Part shown: one piece after another, positions 48,566 through 57,265 of the stretch
Numbering within the stretch: the first letter of the stretch is position 1
Layout of the letters: each line of letters starts with the position of its first letter
NCBI RefSeq assembly: GCF_013334205.1
Contig: NZ_CP054424.1
Coordinates: 1,260,001-1,324,000, forward strand
DNA: 64,000 bases
Origin: Rhodoferax sp. BAB1
GTDB taxonomy: Bacteria; Pseudomonadota; Gammaproteobacteria; Burkholderiales; Burkholderiaceae_C
Reading direction: 5' to 3'
Translations under genes and position numbers: made by a program
Notes under the pieces: model-generated
Seen by the model: the letters and a program-made list of their open reading frames with translations, nothing else
What the model was told of the DNA's origin: nothing
Databases searched by the model: none

Positions 48566-50101
48566 ATGTCCCGAACCAACACCAACCTGTTTTCCGCACT
48601 GCGTGCGGCTTTCCCCGCCGATCTCGATGCCGTCGCCATCGAGACCGATAACGGCCTGCAGTATTCCTGGCGCGACCTGGAGCGCGCCACGGCCATGCTG
48701 GCCAACCTGCTGCAGTCGCTGAACCTGCCCGAGGGGTCGCGCGTGGCCGTGCAGGTGGAGAAGTCGGTCGAGGCCATGATGCTCTACCTGGCCACGCTGC
48801 GCGCCGGCTACGTCTTCCTGCCGCTGAACACGGCCTACCAGAGTGCCGAGATCGAGTATTTCATCGCGAATGCCGAGCCGGCCGTGGTGGTGTGCAGCCC
48901 CAGGAACTTCGGCTGGGTCAGCAAGCTGGTCTTCAAGGCCGGCACCCAGCACGTCTACACCCTGGATGACAACCGCAGCGGCTCGCTGCTGGAACGTGCC
49001 GCGCACTGTTCGGACCGTCATGTGCCGGTCGAACGCCAGGCCGATGACCTGGCGGCCATCCTCTACACCAGCGGCACCACCGGCCGCAGCAAGGGCGCCA
49101 TGCTCACGCATGGCAACCTGCTGAGCAATGCCCGGGTTCTGAAAGACTACTGGGGCTGGAAAACCGGTGACGTGCTGATCCATGCGCTGCCCATCTTCCA
49201 CGTGCATGGCCTGTTCGTGGCCCTGCACGGTGCGCTGCTCAACGGCAGCAAGATGTTCTGGATGGCGAAGTTCGACCCGAAACGCGTGCTCGAGAAGATG
49301 CCCGAGGCGACCGTCTTCATGGGCGTGCCCACGCTCTACGTGCGCCTGCTGGCCGAGCCGGGCCTGACCCGCGAGGCGGTGCGTAACATGCGCCTGTTCG
49401 TTGCCGGTTCGGCACCCTTGCTGATCGAAACCTTCCAGGCCTGGCAGCAGCGCACCGGCCACACCATCCTGGAGCGCTACGGCATGAGCGAGACCATCAT
49501 GCTGACCTCCAATCCTTATGACGCCAGGCTCGGCGAGCGCCGTGGCGGCACCGTGGGTTTCCCGCTGCCGGGCGTGAGCCTGCGTGTCTGCGATCAGGCC
49601 GACCAAGCCCTGCCCGTGGGCGAGATCGGCGGCATCCAGGTCAAGGGCCCCAATGTGTTCAAGGGCTACTGGCGCATGCCCGAGAAGACAAAAGAAGAGT
49701 TCACCGCCGACGGCTACTTCCGCACCGGTGACGTGGGCAAGATCGATGAGCGTGGTTACGTGGCCATCGTCGGCCGCAGCAAGGACCTGATCATCAGCGG
49801 CGGCTACAACGTCTACCCGGCCGAGATCGAGGGTTATGTCAATGAAATGCCCGGTGTGGCCGAGAGCGCGCTGGTGGGCGTGCCGCATCCGGACTTCGGT
49901 GAGGTGGGGGTCGCCGTGGTGGTGCGCAAACCCGGCGCAACGCTGGATGGCGAGCAGATCATTGCCAGCTTGAAGTCCAGGCTGGCCAACTTCAAGATTC
50001 CCAAGAAGTGCTTCGTGGTTGACGACCTGCCGCGCAACACCATGGGCAAGGTGCAGAAGAACCTGCTGCGGGACCAGTACAAGGCGCTGTTCGGCGCCTG
50101 A
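48566..50101 (+). CDS. matB: Malonyl-CoA synthetase (MatB type)
   Basis: This 511-residue adenylating enzyme most likely activates malonate to malonyl-CoA, which the decarboxylase upstream turns into acetyl-CoA. It has the AMP-binding loop ILYTSGTTGRSKGAMLTHGN (about 163-182), YGMSETIMLTSNP, FRTGDVGKIDERGYV and the C-terminal lysine region RNTMGKVQKNLLR. Specificity for malonate is inferred from operon context and overall likeness to MatB. The ATG at 48566 is used rather than the GTG at 48554. Confidence 0.88.
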   Translation: MSRTNTNLFSALRAAFPADLDAVAIETDNGLQYSWRDLERATAMLANLLQSLNLPEGSRVAVQVEKSVEAMMLYLATLRAGYVFLPLNTAYQSAEIEYFIANAEPAVVVCSPRNFGWVSKLVFKAGTQHVYTLDDNRSGSLLERAAHCSDRHVPVERQADDLAAILYTSGTTGRSKGAMLTHGNLLSNARVLKDYWGWKTGDVLIHALPIFHVHGLFVALHGALLNGSKMFWMAKFDPKRVLEKMPEATVFMGVPTLYVRLLAEPGLTREAVRNMRLFVAGSAPLLIETFQAWQQRTGHTILERYGMSETIMLTSNPYDARLGERRGGTVGFPLPGVSLRVCDQADQALPVGEIGGIQVKGPNVFKGYWRMPEKTKEEFTADGYFRTGDVGKIDERGYVAIVGRSKDLIISGGYNVYPAEIEGYVNEMPGVAESALVGVPHPDFGEVGVAVVVRKPGATLDGEQIIASLKSRLANFKIPKKCFVVDDLPRNTMGKVQKNLLRDQYKALFGA

Positions 50102-50110
50102 TCTGCTGTC

Positions 50111-50914
50111 CTAGTGAAAGCGCAGCCGGAACTGCACGCCGACTTCGCGCGTGCTGTTGCGGGGTTCCTCGACCAGCGCAGCGGGGACGCCGGCCAGCGC
50201 CTGACGAGCCTGGTCGGAGGCGGCGACGCGCCAGTAATGCACGAAGAAGCCGAAAGACCAGTCGTGGGTTTCGTAGCTGCTGGTCAGGCGCAGGCCATGG
50301 CCGCTGCGCTGGCTGGTGACCGGGTCGTTGGAGCTCGGGTCGGTGTCCGAGAGCAAAAAGCTCTGCTGGCCATCCAGCAGCAGGTCGTATTCCAGGCTGG
50401 TCGAGAGCCGGGCCTGGGCCTGCAGTTGCAGGCGGTGCGTCAGGCCCAGCGGCAGGTAAACATACTGGCTGCGGCGCCGGTACCCTTCGTCACCGGTGCT
50501 GGTAAGGCCGCGCAGGTCGGTCCTGAGCTCGCGGTAACCCAGGCCGAAGTAGGGCGCCAGCAACTGGGTCCCTAGCGGGTAGTCCTTGCCGCCGGTGATG
50601 CGCACCTCGGTGAGCACCTCTGCGTTGCCGCCCTTGTCGCCACGGCTGACGCTGCTGTAGTTGATGTTGCCGTGGGACTGGCGCGCATCGGCGCCCCAGT
50701 ACCAGTTGTCGTCCAGGGCCTGGGTGAAGCGGAACACCAGGCCGACCTTGTTGCCTGCCTGGCTATAGGCGGCAGTGCCGCTGCCGGCCTCGTAGCGCTG
50801 GCTCATGACCTCGACGCCGAGTTCGCTGCTGTCGGAAGAGCGCAGCGAGACCGGCTGCGCCTGCACGAGCAGTGGCAGGAGCAGCAAGGGAAAAAGGAGG
50901 GGGTGTGCGTTCAT
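50111..50914 (-). CDS. Predicted outer membrane beta-barrel protein, unknown function
   Basis: This 267-residue protein begins with a signal peptide (to about residue 20, LLVQAQ). The rest is made of alternating-hydrophobic strands with many aromatics and Arg/Ser turns (YAPYFGLGYREL-like LLAPYFGLGYRELRTDL, YVYLPLGLTHRLQLQAQ, WSFGFFVHYWRV), ending VGVQFRLRFH. That is the look of a 10- to 12-stranded outer membrane barrel, although the last residue is His rather than the usual Phe. It is convergent with matB (9 bases) and upstream of nothing obvious. No named family is recognised. Confidence 0.78.
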   Translation of the reverse strand: MNAHPLLFPLLLLPLLVQAQPVSLRSSDSSELGVEVMSQRYEAGSGTAAYSQAGNKVGLVFRFTQALDDNWYWGADARQSHGNINYSSVSRGDKGGNAEVLTEVRITGGKDYPLGTQLLAPYFGLGYRELRTDLRGLTSTGDEGYRRRSQYVYLPLGLTHRLQLQAQARLSTSLEYDLLLDGQQSFLLSDTDPSSNDPVTSQRSGHGLRLTSSYETHDWSFGFFVHYWRVAASDQARQALAGVPAALVEEPRNSTREVGVQFRLRFH

Positions 50915-50969
50915 GGGTTCCCGTGGCGGTCGTTCCACGGGAATTTAACAGTTCCCCCGACGCGCGATC

Positions 50970-51413
50970 TCAGCGCAGCACCAGCACCGGAATGCTCGAG
51001 TGCGTCAGCACCTGCTGGGTCTCGCTGCCCAGCAGCAGGCGCTTGACACCCCTGCGGCCGTGGGAGGCCATGACGATGAGGTCGCACTTGTTCTTCTTGG
51101 CGGTGGCGATGATGGCCTCGCTGACCAGATCGGACTTGACCACCACGGCCTTGACGCTGAGTCCCTTGGCCGCAGACGACCTGGCGACGCCGTCCACCAC
51201 GGCCTGGCCGTGGGTCGCCCACTGTTTTTCGATCTTGGCAATGTCGCTGGGCGCCAGGGCCAGGCCGCCTTCGAAATAGCTCTGCGGATAACGTGGCACC
51301 ACCTTCAGGGCGACCAGTTCGGCGCCGCTGAGCCTGGCCAGGGCGATGGCACTGCTCACGGCCTTCTTGGACAGGGTGCTGCCATCGGTGGCGACGAGGA
51401 TGCGTTGGTACAT
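50970..51413 (-). CDS. Universal stress protein (UspA family)
   Basis: This 147-residue cytoplasmic protein has RILVATDGS at the start and the nucleotide-binding ASHGRRGVKRLLLGSETQQ near the end, close to the G-2x-G-9x-GS pattern of ATP-binding Usp proteins. An AAGGAG ribosome site precedes the ATG at 51413. The divergent neighbour is ccoI, with a perfect FNR box between them placed so that it could also serve this gene at -41.5. Oxygen-controlled Usp genes of this kind help survival without oxygen in other bacteria. Confidence 0.93.
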   Translation of the reverse strand: MYQRILVATDGSTLSKKAVSSAIALARLSGAELVALKVVPRYPQSYFEGGLALAPSDIAKIEKQWATHGQAVVDGVARSSAAKGLSVKAVVVKSDLVSEAIIATAKKNKCDLIVMASHGRRGVKRLLLGSETQQVLTHSSIPVLVLR

Positions 51414-51473
51414 GGTGATCTCCTTGGGTTGTTCGAGCGCCTCTAGATTACTCCACGGGGTTCTGGTATGGTC

Positions 51474-51487
51474 TTGATCCATATCAA
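51474..51487. promoter_or_regulatory. FNR box between uspA and ccoI
   Basis: TTGATCCATATCAA is a perfect match to the FNR/ANR consensus TTGAT-N4-ATCAA. For ccoI a weak -10 box, TACGCT (51510-51515), sits at the spacing expected when FNR binds at -41.5. Confidence 0.9.
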
Positions 51488-51523
51488 GCCGCAGGCGGGT
51501 TCTGCCCGCTACGCTTGGCCCTC

Positions 51524-53863
51524 ATGCAATCTGCCAGTCTTGCCGTGTCTGCGCAACTCCTGCCGGTGTCCGGGGAGCGCCCGTTGCTGTCCGGCGGGGC
51601 TCAGCTCGAGGCTGGGCCACTGCTCGATGATCCGGCGGCCTGGTCCGCCTTCAGCCGCCCGGTGGACGGGCAGGCGGACAGCTGGGAGTCTCATCTGGTG
51701 ATCGAAGGTATGCACTGTGCCGCCTGCGCGCTGAGCGTCGAGGATGCCTTGCGTAGTGTGCCGGGCGTGGCGTCCGCCAGCGTCAGCGCCGGGAGCCGGC
51801 GCGCCCGTGTGCGCTGGCAGGCCGATGCCGTGTTGCCCTCGGGCTGGATGGAAGCCGTGCGCCGTGCCGGTTACCGGGCCGTGCCGGCCAACGACGCCTT
51901 TGCCAGCGAACGCCGGCGCCAGGAGACCCGCAAGGCCTTGTGGCGCTGGGCGGTGGCAGGCCTTTGCATGATGCAGGTCATGATGTACGCGTGGCCGGCC
52001 TATGTGGCCGAGCCCGGTGACCTGACGGCCGAGATGGAGCAGCTGCTGCGCTGGGCCTCCTGGGTGCTGACGCTGCCGGTCATGTTGTTTTCCTGCGGGC
52101 CCTTCTTCTCCGCCGCCCTGCGCGACATCCTGCAGCGGCGCATCAGCATGGACCTGCCGGTGGCCCTGGGCATGGGCATCACCTTCGTGGTCAGCACGGC
52201 CGGCACCTTCGAGCCCCAGGGCATCTTTGGCCGAGAGGTGTACTTCGACTCGCTGACCATGTTCGTCTTTTTCCTGCTCACCGGGCGCTGGCTGGAGCAG
52301 CGCCTGCGCGAGCGCACCGCCGGCGCCCTCGACGCCCTGATGAACCGCCTGCCCGACAGCGTGTTGCGCCAGCGTGCCGACGGCGAGTTCGAGCGTGTGG
52401 CGGTGCGCCGCGTGTTGCCTGGCGACGTGCTGCGCGTGCTGCCGGGCGAAGCCTTCCCGGCAGATGGTGTGGTGATCGACGGTGAAACTCTGGCCGACGA
52501 GGCCCTGCTCACGGGCGAGTCCCGTCCGCTGCTGCGTGGCGTCGGCGCCAGCGTCATTGCCGGCAGCCACAACCTGAACGCCGCGGTGCAGGTGCGGGTG
52601 GAGCGCACGGGGGAGGACACGCGTTTTGCCCAGATCGTGGCGCTGATGGAGCAGGCCGCCACCAGCCGGCCGCAACTGGCGCAACTGGTGGACCGTCTGG
52701 CCCGGCCCTTCCTGATCGGTGTCCTGCTGGCGGCGGGCGGTGCCGCGGCTTTCTGGTGGTCGCATGATCCGGGCCACGCCCTGATGGTGGCGGTCGCGGT
52801 GCTGGTGGTGACCTGTCCCTGTGCCCTCTCGCTGGCCACGCCGGCGGCCATGCTGGCCGCCGCCGGCACGCTGGCGCGCCAGGGGGTGCTGGTGCGCCGC
52901 CTGGGGGGGCTGGAGGCGCTGGCTGAAGTGGACACGGTGCTGTTCGACAAGACCGGCACCCTGACGCGTGACGCCATGGTGCTGCAGTCCGTGTCGACCC
53001 GCGCAGGCGTGGATCGCAACGAGGCGCTGGCCATGGCCATGGCGCTGGCGCAACAGTCCTTGCACCCGGTGTCGCGGGCCTTGTTCGCGGCCGGGCAGGG
53101 CGAGGGTGTGCTGGCCTGGCGGTCCGAGCAGGTGCATGAGCTTGCGGGCCAGGGCTTGCGGGGGCTGGTCAGCCCCCCGCCGGGGCAGGGCGGCGTCACT
53201 CAGGAACTGCGCCTGGGTTCCCGGGCGCACTGCGGTGTCAGCCTTGCCGCACCGGCCGGCCCGCACGCCGTGCTCAGTGATGCCCAGGGCTGGCTGGCCA
53301 TCTTCGAGTTCGGCGAAGACATCCGCCCGGATGCAGCCGCCACCGTGGCCGCCTTGCAGGCCCAGGGCATCGAGGTGCGCATCCTCTCGGGCGATGCGGC
53401 GCCGGCCGTGGCCCGTGTGGCCGACCGGCTGGGCATCCGCGAGGCCCGTGGTGGCTGCACGCCGCAGGACAAGCTGGCCTTTTTGCAGGCGGCCCAGCGA
53501 CAGGGGCGCCGCGTGGCCGTGGTGGGCGACGGCCTGAACGATGGCCCGGCCCTGGCCGGCGCCCATGTCTCCTTTGCCTTTGGCCAGGCGGTGCCGCTGG
53601 CCCAGGCGCAATCCGATTTTGTCGTGCTGGGGGACAGTCTGGCCGCGGTCGGCCGCGCCCTGCTGCTGGCGCGCCGCACCCTGCGCATCGTGCGCCAGAA
53701 CCTGGCCTGGGCCGTCGTCTACAACGCCGCCTGCGTGCCGCTGGCCGTGGCGGGCTGGCTGCCGGCCTGGCTGGCCGGCCTGGGCATGGCGGCCAGTTCT
53801 CTGCTGGTGGTGCTCAACGCCCTGCGGTTGGCCGTAGCCCCAAGTCACAAGGAAGCCATCTGA
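51524..53863 (+). CDS. ccoI: Copper-transporting P1B-type ATPase CcoI
   Basis: CcoI exports copper to the periplasmic side for assembly of the cbb3 oxidase. The 779-residue protein has an N-terminal metal-binding domain (GMHCAAC, Cys65 and Cys68), membrane helices, TGES, the transport motif CPC (431-433), the phosphorylated Asp475 in DKTGT, SLHPVS and GDGLNDGPAL. The ATG at 51524 follows the FNR box by only 37 bases and has no ribosome site, so its message may start at the ATG. It overlaps ccoS in TGATG. Confidence 0.95.
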   Translation: MQSASLAVSAQLLPVSGERPLLSGGAQLEAGPLLDDPAAWSAFSRPVDGQADSWESHLVIEGMHCAACALSVEDALRSVPGVASASVSAGSRRARVRWQADAVLPSGWMEAVRRAGYRAVPANDAFASERRRQETRKALWRWAVAGLCMMQVMMYAWPAYVAEPGDLTAEMEQLLRWASWVLTLPVMLFSCGPFFSAALRDILQRRISMDLPVALGMGITFVVSTAGTFEPQGIFGREVYFDSLTMFVFFLLTGRWLEQRLRERTAGALDALMNRLPDSVLRQRADGEFERVAVRRVLPGDVLRVLPGEAFPADGVVIDGETLADEALLTGESRPLLRGVGASVIAGSHNLNAAVQVRVERTGEDTRFAQIVALMEQAATSRPQLAQLVDRLARPFLIGVLLAAGGAAAFWWSHDPGHALMVAVAVLVVTCPCALSLATPAAMLAAAGTLARQGVLVRRLGGLEALAEVDTVLFDKTGTLTRDAMVLQSVSTRAGVDRNEALAMAMALAQQSLHPVSRALFAAGQGEGVLAWRSEQVHELAGQGLRGLVSPPPGQGGVTQELRLGSRAHCGVSLAAPAGPHAVLSDAQGWLAIFEFGEDIRPDAAATVAALQAQGIEVRILSGDAAPAVARVADRLGIREARGGCTPQDKLAFLQAAQRQGRRVAVVGDGLNDGPALAGAHVSFAFGQAVPLAQAQSDFVVLGDSLAAVGRALLLARRTLRIVRQNLAWAVVYNAACVPLAVAGWLPAWLAGLGMAASSLLVVLNALRLAVAPSHKEAI

Positions 53864-54000
53864 TGGACATACTGTATTTGCTGATCCCGCTCTCGGTGGC
53901 GCTGGTGTTTTTCATCCTCGGGGGCCTGTGGTGGGCCATAGAGCGCGGCCAGTTCGAGGACATCGAGGCCGAGGGCGAGCGGATTCTGCGGGATTCTTGA
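53863..54000 (+). CDS. ccoS: cbb3-type oxidase assembly protein CcoS
   Basis: This 45-residue protein has one membrane helix (LYLLIPLSVALVFFILGGLW) followed by an acidic tail (GQFEDIEAEGERIL). It is the small CcoS protein needed to put haem and copper into the cbb3 oxidase. Its ATG overlaps the ccoI stop (TGATG at 53861-53865), and ccoN follows after 80 bases. Confidence 0.93.
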   Translation: MDILYLLIPLSVALVFFILGGLWWAIERGQFEDIEAEGERILRDS

Positions 54001-54006
54001 AACCGG

Positions 54007-54020
54007 TTGACATGCGTCAA
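54007..54020 (+). promoter_or_regulatory. FNR-type box upstream of ccoN
   Basis: TTGACATGCGTCAA keeps the dyad of the FNR consensus with C/G in the fifth position, a variant known for FNR/ANR sites. It lies 61 bases before the ccoN ATG, giving a normal leader with an AGAGAGG ribosome site if FNR binds at -41.5. Confidence 0.75.
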
Positions 54021-54080
54021 ACCGGCGGCAGGGATATACGCTGACACTCAGTAAGGTTAATTTCAAGAAGAGAGGTGCAC

Positions 54081-55517
54081 ATGGCATTTGCAAACCAACA
54101 GGCGACCGTCTACAACGACACCGTTGTTCGACAGTTCGCCATCATGACGGTGGTCTGGGGGGTGGTCGGCATGCTGGTCGGCGTGATCATCGCCGCCCAG
54201 CTGACTTGGCCTGAACTCAATTTCGGCATCTCCTGGCTGAGCTATGGTCGCCTGCGACCCTTGCACACCAACGCCGTGATCTTCGCCTTCGGCGGTTGCG
54301 GCCTGTTCGCCGCCGCCTATTACGTGGTGCAGCGGACCTGCCAGGTGCGCCTGTTCGGCGAGAAGCTGGCGGCCTTCACCTTCTGGGGCTGGCAGGCGGT
54401 CATCGTGCTGGCGGCCGTCTCCCTGCCGCTGGGCTACACCCAGGGCAAGGAGTACGCCGAACTGGAGTGGCCGATCGACATCCTGATCACCCTGGTCTGG
54501 GTCTCCTTTGCCATCGTCTTCTTCGGTACCGTGGGCACGCGCAAGGTGCGCCACATCTACGTGGCCAACTGGTTCTTCGGCGCCTTCATCATCGCCGTGG
54601 CCCTGCTGCACCTGGTCAACAGCGCGGCCATCCCGTCCGGCTGGTTCACGTCCTACTCGGCCTACGCCGGCGTGCAGGACGCCATGGTGCAGTGGTGGTA
54701 CGGCCACAACGCCGTGGGCTTCTTCCTGACGGCCGGCTTCCTGGGCATGATGTACTACTTCATCCCCAAGCAGGCCGAGCGCCCGGTGTACAGCTACCGC
54801 CTGTCCATCGTGCATTTCTGGGCCCTGATCTTCACCTACATGTGGGCGGGTCCGCACCACCTGCACTACACCGCGCTGCCGGACTGGACCCAGTCGGTCG
54901 GCATGGTGTTCTCCCTGATCCTGCTGGCGCCGAGCTGGGGCGGCATGATCAACGGCATCATGACCCTGTCGGGTGCCTGGCACAAGCTGCGTGACGACCC
55001 CATCCTGCGCTTCCTGATCGTCTCGCTGTCCTTCTACGGCATGAGCACCTTCGAGGGCCCGATGATGTCGATCAAGACCGTCAACGCCCTGAGCCACTAC
55101 ACCGACTGGACCGTGGGCCACGTGCACTCCGGCGCCCTCGGCTGGGTCGGCCTGGTGACCATGGGCTCCATGTACTACCTGATCCCGCGCCTGTTCGGCC
55201 AGAAGCAGATGTACAGCGTGAAAGCGATCGAGGTCCACTTCTGGACCGCCACCATCGGCATCGTGATCTACATCGCGGCCATGTGGATTGCCGGCGTGAT
55301 GCAGGGCCTGATGTGGCGCGCCATCAACCCCGACGGCACCCTGACCTACACCTTTGTCGAGTCGGTCAAGGCCACCTTCCCGTTCTACGTGCTGCGTCTG
55401 CTGGGCGGCCTGCTCTACCTGGGCGGCATGTGCCTGATGCTGTGGAACGTGATCAAGACCGCCACCGCCGGCCGTGCGACCCAGGTCACCATCCCGGCCG
55501 CCGCCGCCCACGCCTGA
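54081..55517 (+). CDS. ccoN: cbb3-type cytochrome c oxidase subunit I (CcoN)
   Basis: CcoN is the catalytic subunit of the high-affinity oxidase, holding haem b, haem b3 and CuB. The 478-residue protein has 12 helices and the histidine ligands in [21 protein letters not shown] (CuB), [13 protein letters not shown] and [11 protein letters not shown]. It starts at the ATG at 54081. The order ccoNOQP, then ccoG and ccoH, is the standard one. Confidence 0.97.
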   Translation: MAFANQQATVYNDTVVRQFAIMTVVWGVVGMLVGVIIAAQLTWPELNFGISWLSYGRLRPLHTNAVIFAFGGCGLFAAAYYVVQRTCQVRLFGEKLAAFTFWGWQAVIVLAAVSLPLGYTQGKEYAELEWPIDILITLVWVSFAIVFFGTVGTRKVRHIYVANWFFGAFIIAVALLHLVNSAAIPSGWFTSYSAYAGVQDAMVQWWYGHNAVGFFLTAGFLGMMYYFIPKQAERPVYSYRLSIVHFWALIFTYMWAGPHHLHYTALPDWTQSVGMVFSLILLAPSWGGMINGIMTLSGAWHKLRDDPILRFLIVSLSFYGMSTFEGPMMSIKTVNALSHYTDWTVGHVHSGALGWVGLVTMGSMYYLIPRLFGQKQMYSVKAIEVHFWTATIGIVIYIAAMWIAGVMQGLMWRAINPDGTLTYTFVESVKATFPFYVLRLLGGLLYLGGMCLMLWNVIKTATAGRATQVTIPAAAAHA

Positions 55518-55530
55518 GAAGGAACACACC

Positions 55531-56157
55531 ATGGCTAACAACACCAAATCCGGCGGCATCTCGCACGAGAAGATCGAGACCAACAACTTCCTGATGATCG
55601 TGCTCATCCTGCTGGTGCTGCTGGTCGGCGGTCTGGTCGAGATCGTCCCGCTGTTCTTCCAGAAGTCCACCACCGAGCCGATCAAGGGCATCCAGCCCTA
55701 CACCGCGCTGCAGCTGGCCGGGCGCGACGTCTATGTGCGCGAGGGCTGTTACAACTGCCATTCGCAGATGATCCGTCCCTTCCGCGCCGAGACCCTGCGT
55801 TACGGCCACTACTCGGTGGCAGGCGAGTCGGTCTACGACCACCCCTTCCAGTGGGGCAGCAAGCGCACCGGTCCGGACCTGGCGCGCGTGGGCGGCAAGT
55901 ACAGCGACGAATGGCATCGCCTGCACCTGGTCAATCCGCGTGACCTCGTGCCCGAATCGAACATGCCGGCCTACCCCTGGCTGGCCGCCAACATGGTCGA
56001 TGCGGCCTCCATGCCGCGCCACATGAAGGCGTTGCGCACCGTGGGCGTGCCGTACACCGACGAGCAGATCGCCAAGGCGGGCGAGGAGGTCAAGGGCAAG
56101 TCCGAAATGGACGCCGTGATCGCCTACCTGCAGGTCCTGGGCACGGCCCTCAAATAA
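55531..56157 (+). CDS. ccoO: cbb3-type oxidase subunit II, monohaem cytochrome c (CcoO)
   Basis: CcoO is a membrane-anchored c-type cytochrome that passes electrons to CcoN. The 208-residue protein has one N-terminal helix (about 20-42), the haem site CYNCH (73-77) with CHSQMIRPF, and the axial-ligand region [10 protein letters not shown]. It begins 13 bases after ccoN with AGAAGGA upstream. Confidence 0.97.
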   Translation: MANNTKSGGISHEKIETNNFLMIVLILLVLLVGGLVEIVPLFFQKSTTEPIKGIQPYTALQLAGRDVYVREGCYNCHSQMIRPFRAETLRYGHYSVAGESVYDHPFQWGSKRTGPDLARVGGKYSDEWHRLHLVNPRDLVPESNMPAYPWLAANMVDAASMPRHMKALRTVGVPYTDEQIAKAGEEVKGKSEMDAVIAYLQVLGTALK

Positions 56158-56172
56158 GACGGAGACCCCATC

Positions 56173-56310
56173 ATGGACGTCAACACCCTTCGTTCCGCCG
56201 TGACCGTCGCAGGCCTGATCTGCTTCATCGGCATCGTGCTGTGGGCCTGGTCAAGCCGCAACGCGGCTGATTTCGAAAAGGCGGCCCAGCTGCCCTTCGA
56301 GCAGGATTAA
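56173..56310 (+). CDS. ccoQ: cbb3-type oxidase subunit CcoQ
   Basis: This 45-residue protein has a single helix (VTVAGLICFIGIVLWAWS) and a short polar tail ending LPFEQD. It matches CcoQ/FixQ, which stabilises the oxidase. It begins 15 bases after ccoO (GGAGAC upstream) and 21 bases before ccoP. Confidence 0.93.
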   Translation: MDVNTLRSAVTVAGLICFIGIVLWAWSSRNAADFEKAAQLPFEQD

Positions 56311-56331
56311 CGCGCCGTCAAAGGAAGAAAA

Positions 56332-57249
56332 ATGAGTGATTTCACAAGCAACTTCTGGTCGGTTTTCGTCACGGCGGTCACCATCGTGGGCATCATTGCC
56401 TGCCTGGTGCTGCTCTGGGTCAGCGGCAAGGCCAAGGCCATGACCGCCAACGACAACACCACCGGCCACGTCTGGGACGGCGACCTGCGCGAGATGAACA
56501 ACCCCCTGCCACGCTGGTGGGTCTGGCTTTTCATCATCACCGTGGTCTTCAGCCTGATCTACCTGGCCATGTACCCGGGTCTGGGCAGCAGCCCGGGCAA
56601 GCTGGGCTGGAGCCAGCTGGGCCAGTACGAGGCCGAGATGGCCAAGGGCGAGAAGGAAGTCGCCCCCCTGTATGCCCGTTTTGCTGCCATGAGCGTGCAG
56701 GACATGGCGCGTGATCCGCAGGCCATGGCCATCGGCGAGCGCGTGTTCATGAACAACTGCTCGCAATGCCACGGTTCCGATGCACGCGGCAGCAAGGGTT
56801 TCCCCAACCTGAGCGACGGCGACTGGCTGTATGGCGGCGCACCCGAGCAGATCAAGGAGTCCATCACCAAGGGGCGCGTCGGCAATATGCCGCCCATGGG
56901 CGCGGCCGTGGGCACCCCGGACGACGTCAAGAACGTGGCCCACTACGTGCTGAGCCTGTCCAACAGCCCGCATGACACGCTGCGCGCCTCGCTGGGCAAG
57001 GCCAAGTTCGGTGCCTGTGCCGCCTGCCATGGCATGGACGGCAAGGGCAACGTGGCCCTGGGCGCCCCCAATCTGACGGACGACACCTGGCTGCACGGCT
57101 GGGGCGAAAACGCCATCATCAGCATCGTCAACAACGGCAAGGTCAACCAGATGCCGGCCCAGGAGGGCAAGCTGAGCGCCGCCCAGATCCATGTGCTGTC
57201 CGCCTATGTCTGGAGCCGCTCGGGCGGCACGAAAGTAGCGGCCCAGTAA
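56332..57249 (+). CDS. ccoP: cbb3-type oxidase subunit III, dihaem cytochrome c (CcoP)
   Basis: CcoP takes electrons from soluble cytochromes. The 305-residue protein has two N-terminal helices (about 8-30 and 62-80), the cbb3 domain signature HVWDGDLREMNNPLPRWW between them, and two haem sites, CSQCH (143-147) and CAACH (229-233). Length is normal for the two-haem form. Confidence 0.97.
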   Translation: MSDFTSNFWSVFVTAVTIVGIIACLVLLWVSGKAKAMTANDNTTGHVWDGDLREMNNPLPRWWVWLFIITVVFSLIYLAMYPGLGSSPGKLGWSQLGQYEAEMAKGEKEVAPLYARFAAMSVQDMARDPQAMAIGERVFMNNCSQCHGSDARGSKGFPNLSDGDWLYGGAPEQIKESITKGRVGNMPPMGAAVGTPDDVKNVAHYVLSLSNSPHDTLRASLGKAKFGACAACHGMDGKGNVALGAPNLTDDTWLHGWGENAIISIVNNGKVNQMPAQEGKLSAAQIHVLSAYVWSRSGGTKVAAQ

Positions 57250-57265
57250 GGGCCGGGGAGTTGAT

